From NCBI GenBank assembly GCA_022844165.1, contig JALHMH010000020.1, positions 1-64,000 of the forward strand: a stretch of DNA of 64,000 nucleotides, read 5' to 3'. Within the stretch, counting starts at the first letter, position 1. Every line of letters begins with the position of its first letter. The stretch is from Lysobacterales bacterium (lineage in GTDB: Bacteria > Pseudomonadota > Gammaproteobacteria > Xanthomonadales > SZUA-5). The notes beneath the pieces are model-generated. The model was not told the origin of the DNA. It made no database searches and saw only the letters and a program-made list of their open reading frames with translations. This document shows positions 63,693 through 64,000 of this stretch, piece by piece. Made by a program: the position numbers and the translations under genes.

Positions 63693-64000
63693 TTATGGCT
63701 CAAGCGCCAATGCCACTGCGGCTTGGGCGTGCAGCGTGGTTGTATCGAATAGTGGAACTTCTGCATCGTGCTGACTGACAAGCAGCGCGATCTCTGTGCA
63801 CCCAAGAATGATCGACTGGCATCCTTGACTGCTCAGGTGCCGGATGACCCTGCGGAATTCACTGCGCGATATCGGATCGATGACGCCGCGGCACAGTTCT
63901 TCGTAGATCACGCGATGAACAAGATCCCGATCCAGTTGATCGGGAACGATGACCCGCAATCCATGGCGCTCACGAAGCCGCTCTCGATAGAAATCCTCTT
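63693..64000 (-). CDS. Aspartate/glutamate racemase, C-terminal part
   Basis: About 102 codons are present; the frame is open to the right edge, so the N terminus lies beyond the window. From the edge it reads EDFYRERLRERHGLRVIVPDQ, then IYEELCRGVID and SIILGCTEIALLVSQHD. The GCTEI cysteine is the second catalytic thiol of Asp/Glu/hydantoin racemases (YgeA type), which interconvert D- and L-amino acids without cofactor. It is convergent with prfC, 56 bases apart. Confidence 0.9.
   Translation of the reverse strand, partial: EDFYRERLRERHGLRVIVPDQLDRDLVHRVIYEELCRGVIDPISRSEFRRVIRHLSSQGCQSIILGCTEIALLVSQHDAEVPLFDTTTLHAQAAVALALEP

Overview
The window looks like a chromosomal segment of a free-living gammaproteobacterium, most likely from the Xanthomonadales (Lysobacterales), close to Rhodanobacteraceae. 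Reasons: the moderately GC-rich coding; classical gammaproteobacterial genes (sspA-sspB, rpoH, rimO, prfC, fadH, lon, clpX, htpG); an Oar-like TonB receptor; a secreted esterase ending in a DGFE-type tail; and a [10 protein letters not shown]-type domain, both of which I associate with that group. The taxonomic placement is inference; no rRNA is present.

Left arm (1-11.5 kb): start of uvrA, two membrane/secreted unknowns, a thiolase, a secreted esterase, then a tightly packed leftward run hemJ - CPXCG protein - HI0933-type flavoprotein, SDR and photolyase (several start/stop overlaps), then pyruvate kinase and tRNA-Pro(CGG).

Mobile island (about 11.56-23.0 kb): an 11.4-kb element inserted in the 3' half of tRNA-Pro. 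It is bounded by a 52-bp perfect direct repeat of the tRNA and carries a tyrosine integrase at the right end. Its leftward core is an AlpA-like regulator, a CHC2-type primase zinc-finger protein, a P-loop helicase-like ATPase, a DUF1441/Nu1-like terminase small subunit, a second HTH protein and small coiled-coil genes. No capsid, tail or lysis genes are seen. This int / alpA / primase-helicase / terS plan resembles phage-inducible chromosomal islands (phage satellites). The distal end holds likely defence cargo: a TIR-domain protein and a PIN-domain protein overlapping an uncharacterised 268-aa partner. I consider this the most exciting region.

Middle (23-49.9 kb): ECF sigma factor, MFS transporter, orphan OmpR-type regulator, FHA protein and a Ser/Thr kinase fused to a formylglycine-generating-enzyme-like domain; a REC-REC-PAS-GGDEF-EAL protein with degenerate active sites; a Fic protein; sspA-sspB; a TonB-dependent receptor; lon and clpX (no clpP beside them); a cytochrome c fusion protein; rimO; htpG; and a NarL-type two-component pair. 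With rpoH further right, several heat-shock/proteostasis genes (lon, clpX, sspB, htpG, rpoH) lie in this one window.

Right part (49.9-64 kb): a retron-like reverse transcriptase with a structured leader and no visible effector lies against tRNA-fMet. Then comes galU, followed by a four-gene translationally packed operon of unknown purpose: HExxH/VWA protein, radical SAM enzyme, unknown protein and ANL/CapK-like adenylating enzyme. Glutaryl-CoA dehydrogenase, rpoH, fadH, prfC and the end of an Asp/Glu racemase gene complete the window. Four copies of a dispersed intergenic repeat (about 55-80 bp) are scattered through the host backbone but not in the island.
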